From the NCBI GenBank assembly GCA_003134855.1, contig PLCS01000008.1, forward strand, positions 186,001 to 250,000: a DNA stretch of 64,000 nucleotides. The letters are read 5' to 3'. This DNA comes from Acidobacteriaceae bacterium (GTDB lineage: Bacteria; Acidobacteriota; Terriglobia; Terriglobales; Acidobacteriaceae). Below, piece by piece: positions 63,656-64,000 of this stretch; position 1 is the stretch's first letter, and each line of letters starts with the position of its first letter. Position numbers and translations under genes: made by a program. Below the pieces are notes generated by a model that was not told the DNA's origin, searched no databases, and saw nothing but the letters and a program-made list of their open reading frames with translations.

Positions 63656-64000
63656 TAACGTTATCTCTCGAAGGCATGGCGCTGCCGTTCTCCCGCGGGC
63701 GGTCTCTGAAGGTCAACTCCTCCAGCGCGTGCTTGAGGACGGCCCGCTCGACCTCACGGACCGGCATTGGGGCTATGATGGTCATTCCACCGGCCAAATC
63801 GCTCAGAGTTAGATAGGACTGGCGGTTGGCCTGGAGAAACTCGAGAGGGTATTCAGGCTTTCGCGCGCGAGCCTGAACCGGATCCGCGTCCAGCAAAAAG
63901 CTGATATCAGGCTTGGGAACCAGGTTCATGATCAGCCGGACATAGGCTCGAATGGCCGGATTGCGCAAGTTCAGGTTCGCGAGTTCGTCATAGGTATAGC
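63618..64000 (-). CDS. Thymidylate-kinase-like nucleotide kinase, partial, C-terminus rewritten by the MITE
   Basis: The frame enters from beyond the window end and stops at 63618. Visible: RNPAIRAYVRLIMNLVPKPD, ISFLLDADPVQARARKPEYP, EFLQANRQSYLTLSD and VREVERAVLKHALEEL, which match the C-terminal half of P-loop thymidylate-kinase-like proteins (LLD.....ARKPEYP). The P-loop lies outside the window. The last 13 codons (from RACSHYPGGWRC) are encoded by the inverted repeat of the MITE, which removed the native stop. The N-terminus is not visible; the start given in the frame at 63968 is only an internal Met. Confidence 0.8.
   Translation of the reverse strand, partial: YTYDELANLNLRNPAIRAYVRLIMNLVPKPDISFLLDADPVQARARKPEYPLEFLQANRQSYLTLSDLAGGMTIIAPMPVREVERAVLKHALEELTFRDRPRENGSAMPSRDNVRACSHYPGGWRC

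Overview
The window looks like chromosomal DNA of an Acidobacteriota member, probably class Terriglobia. This is an inference from gene content: futalosine-pathway menaquinone synthesis (mqnC), YpdA-type disulfide reductase, cytochrome P460, YHS-domain copper genes, a very long secreted protein built from choice-of-anchor-D, TIG-like and Big_5-like repeats, GC-rich coding DNA, and heptamer and palindromic intergenic repeats. No rRNA or other phylogenetic marker is present to prove it.

Layout. (1) 38-4148: three co-oriented genes, a TonB-dependent receptor, an APH-fold small-molecule kinase and a PnuC-family transporter, which read as a vitamin capture, import and phosphorylation cassette. (2) 4387-14019: a copper/silver module. 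On the minus strand a small Cys/Met-rich exported protein is followed by CusC, CusB and CusA. Divergently lie a YHS-CopA P-type ATPase, a free YHS protein and a tiny membrane peptide. A CRP-like palindrome sits in the divergent promoter. (3) 14339-15411: a palindrome, a dead tyrosine recombinase and an initiator tRNA-Met, the usual scar of an integrated element. (4) 15523-22729: a sodium:solute symporter, a ferredoxin-nitroreductase, then ylxP, rbfA and nrnA (interrupted by an inverted VOC gene) and an ArnT-like glycosyltransferase. (5) 22780-31726: a HigBA-type toxin-antitoxin pair with a palindromic operator, cytochrome P460, a monohaem cytochrome c with a 42-residue peptide and mqnC, a papain-like-fold candidate, an outer-membrane barrel protein, ypdA and a lipoprotein serine protease. 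(6) 31893-34963: a DinJ/YafQ pair, a two-gene ABC-2 exporter and mtgA.

(7) 35979-55241 is a single gene of about 6,420 codons. It encodes a Sec-exported modular surface or secreted protein: about 10 choice-of-anchor-D/ASH-like units, 24 TIG-like units and 21 Big_5-like units, one beta-jellyroll-like insert and a C-terminal LamG/ConA-like domain. A perfect 38-nt palindrome ends it. (8) 55323-59830: a Crp/Fnr regulator, then a CHASE3-PAS-PAS histidine kinase with a full NarL-type regulator. Beside these is a second regulator reduced to its receiver domain, with its DNA-binding domain visibly decayed downstream. Two GTAGG-type palindromes lie in this cluster. (9) 60124-64000: a fragment of a relaxase-associated LPD7 domain, a poorly coding stretch, a two-Ig plus LamG-like secreted protein, and a 267-bp MITE with 31-bp inverted repeats. 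The MITE is inserted into the 3' end of a thymidylate-kinase-like gene that runs off the window.

The most interesting points are the giant protein with recent 318-bp internal duplications, the receptor-kinase-PnuC cassette, the decaying response-regulator duplicate, the MITE that supplies a new C-terminus to a host gene, and the heptamer repeat family found at three loci (once inside coding sequence).
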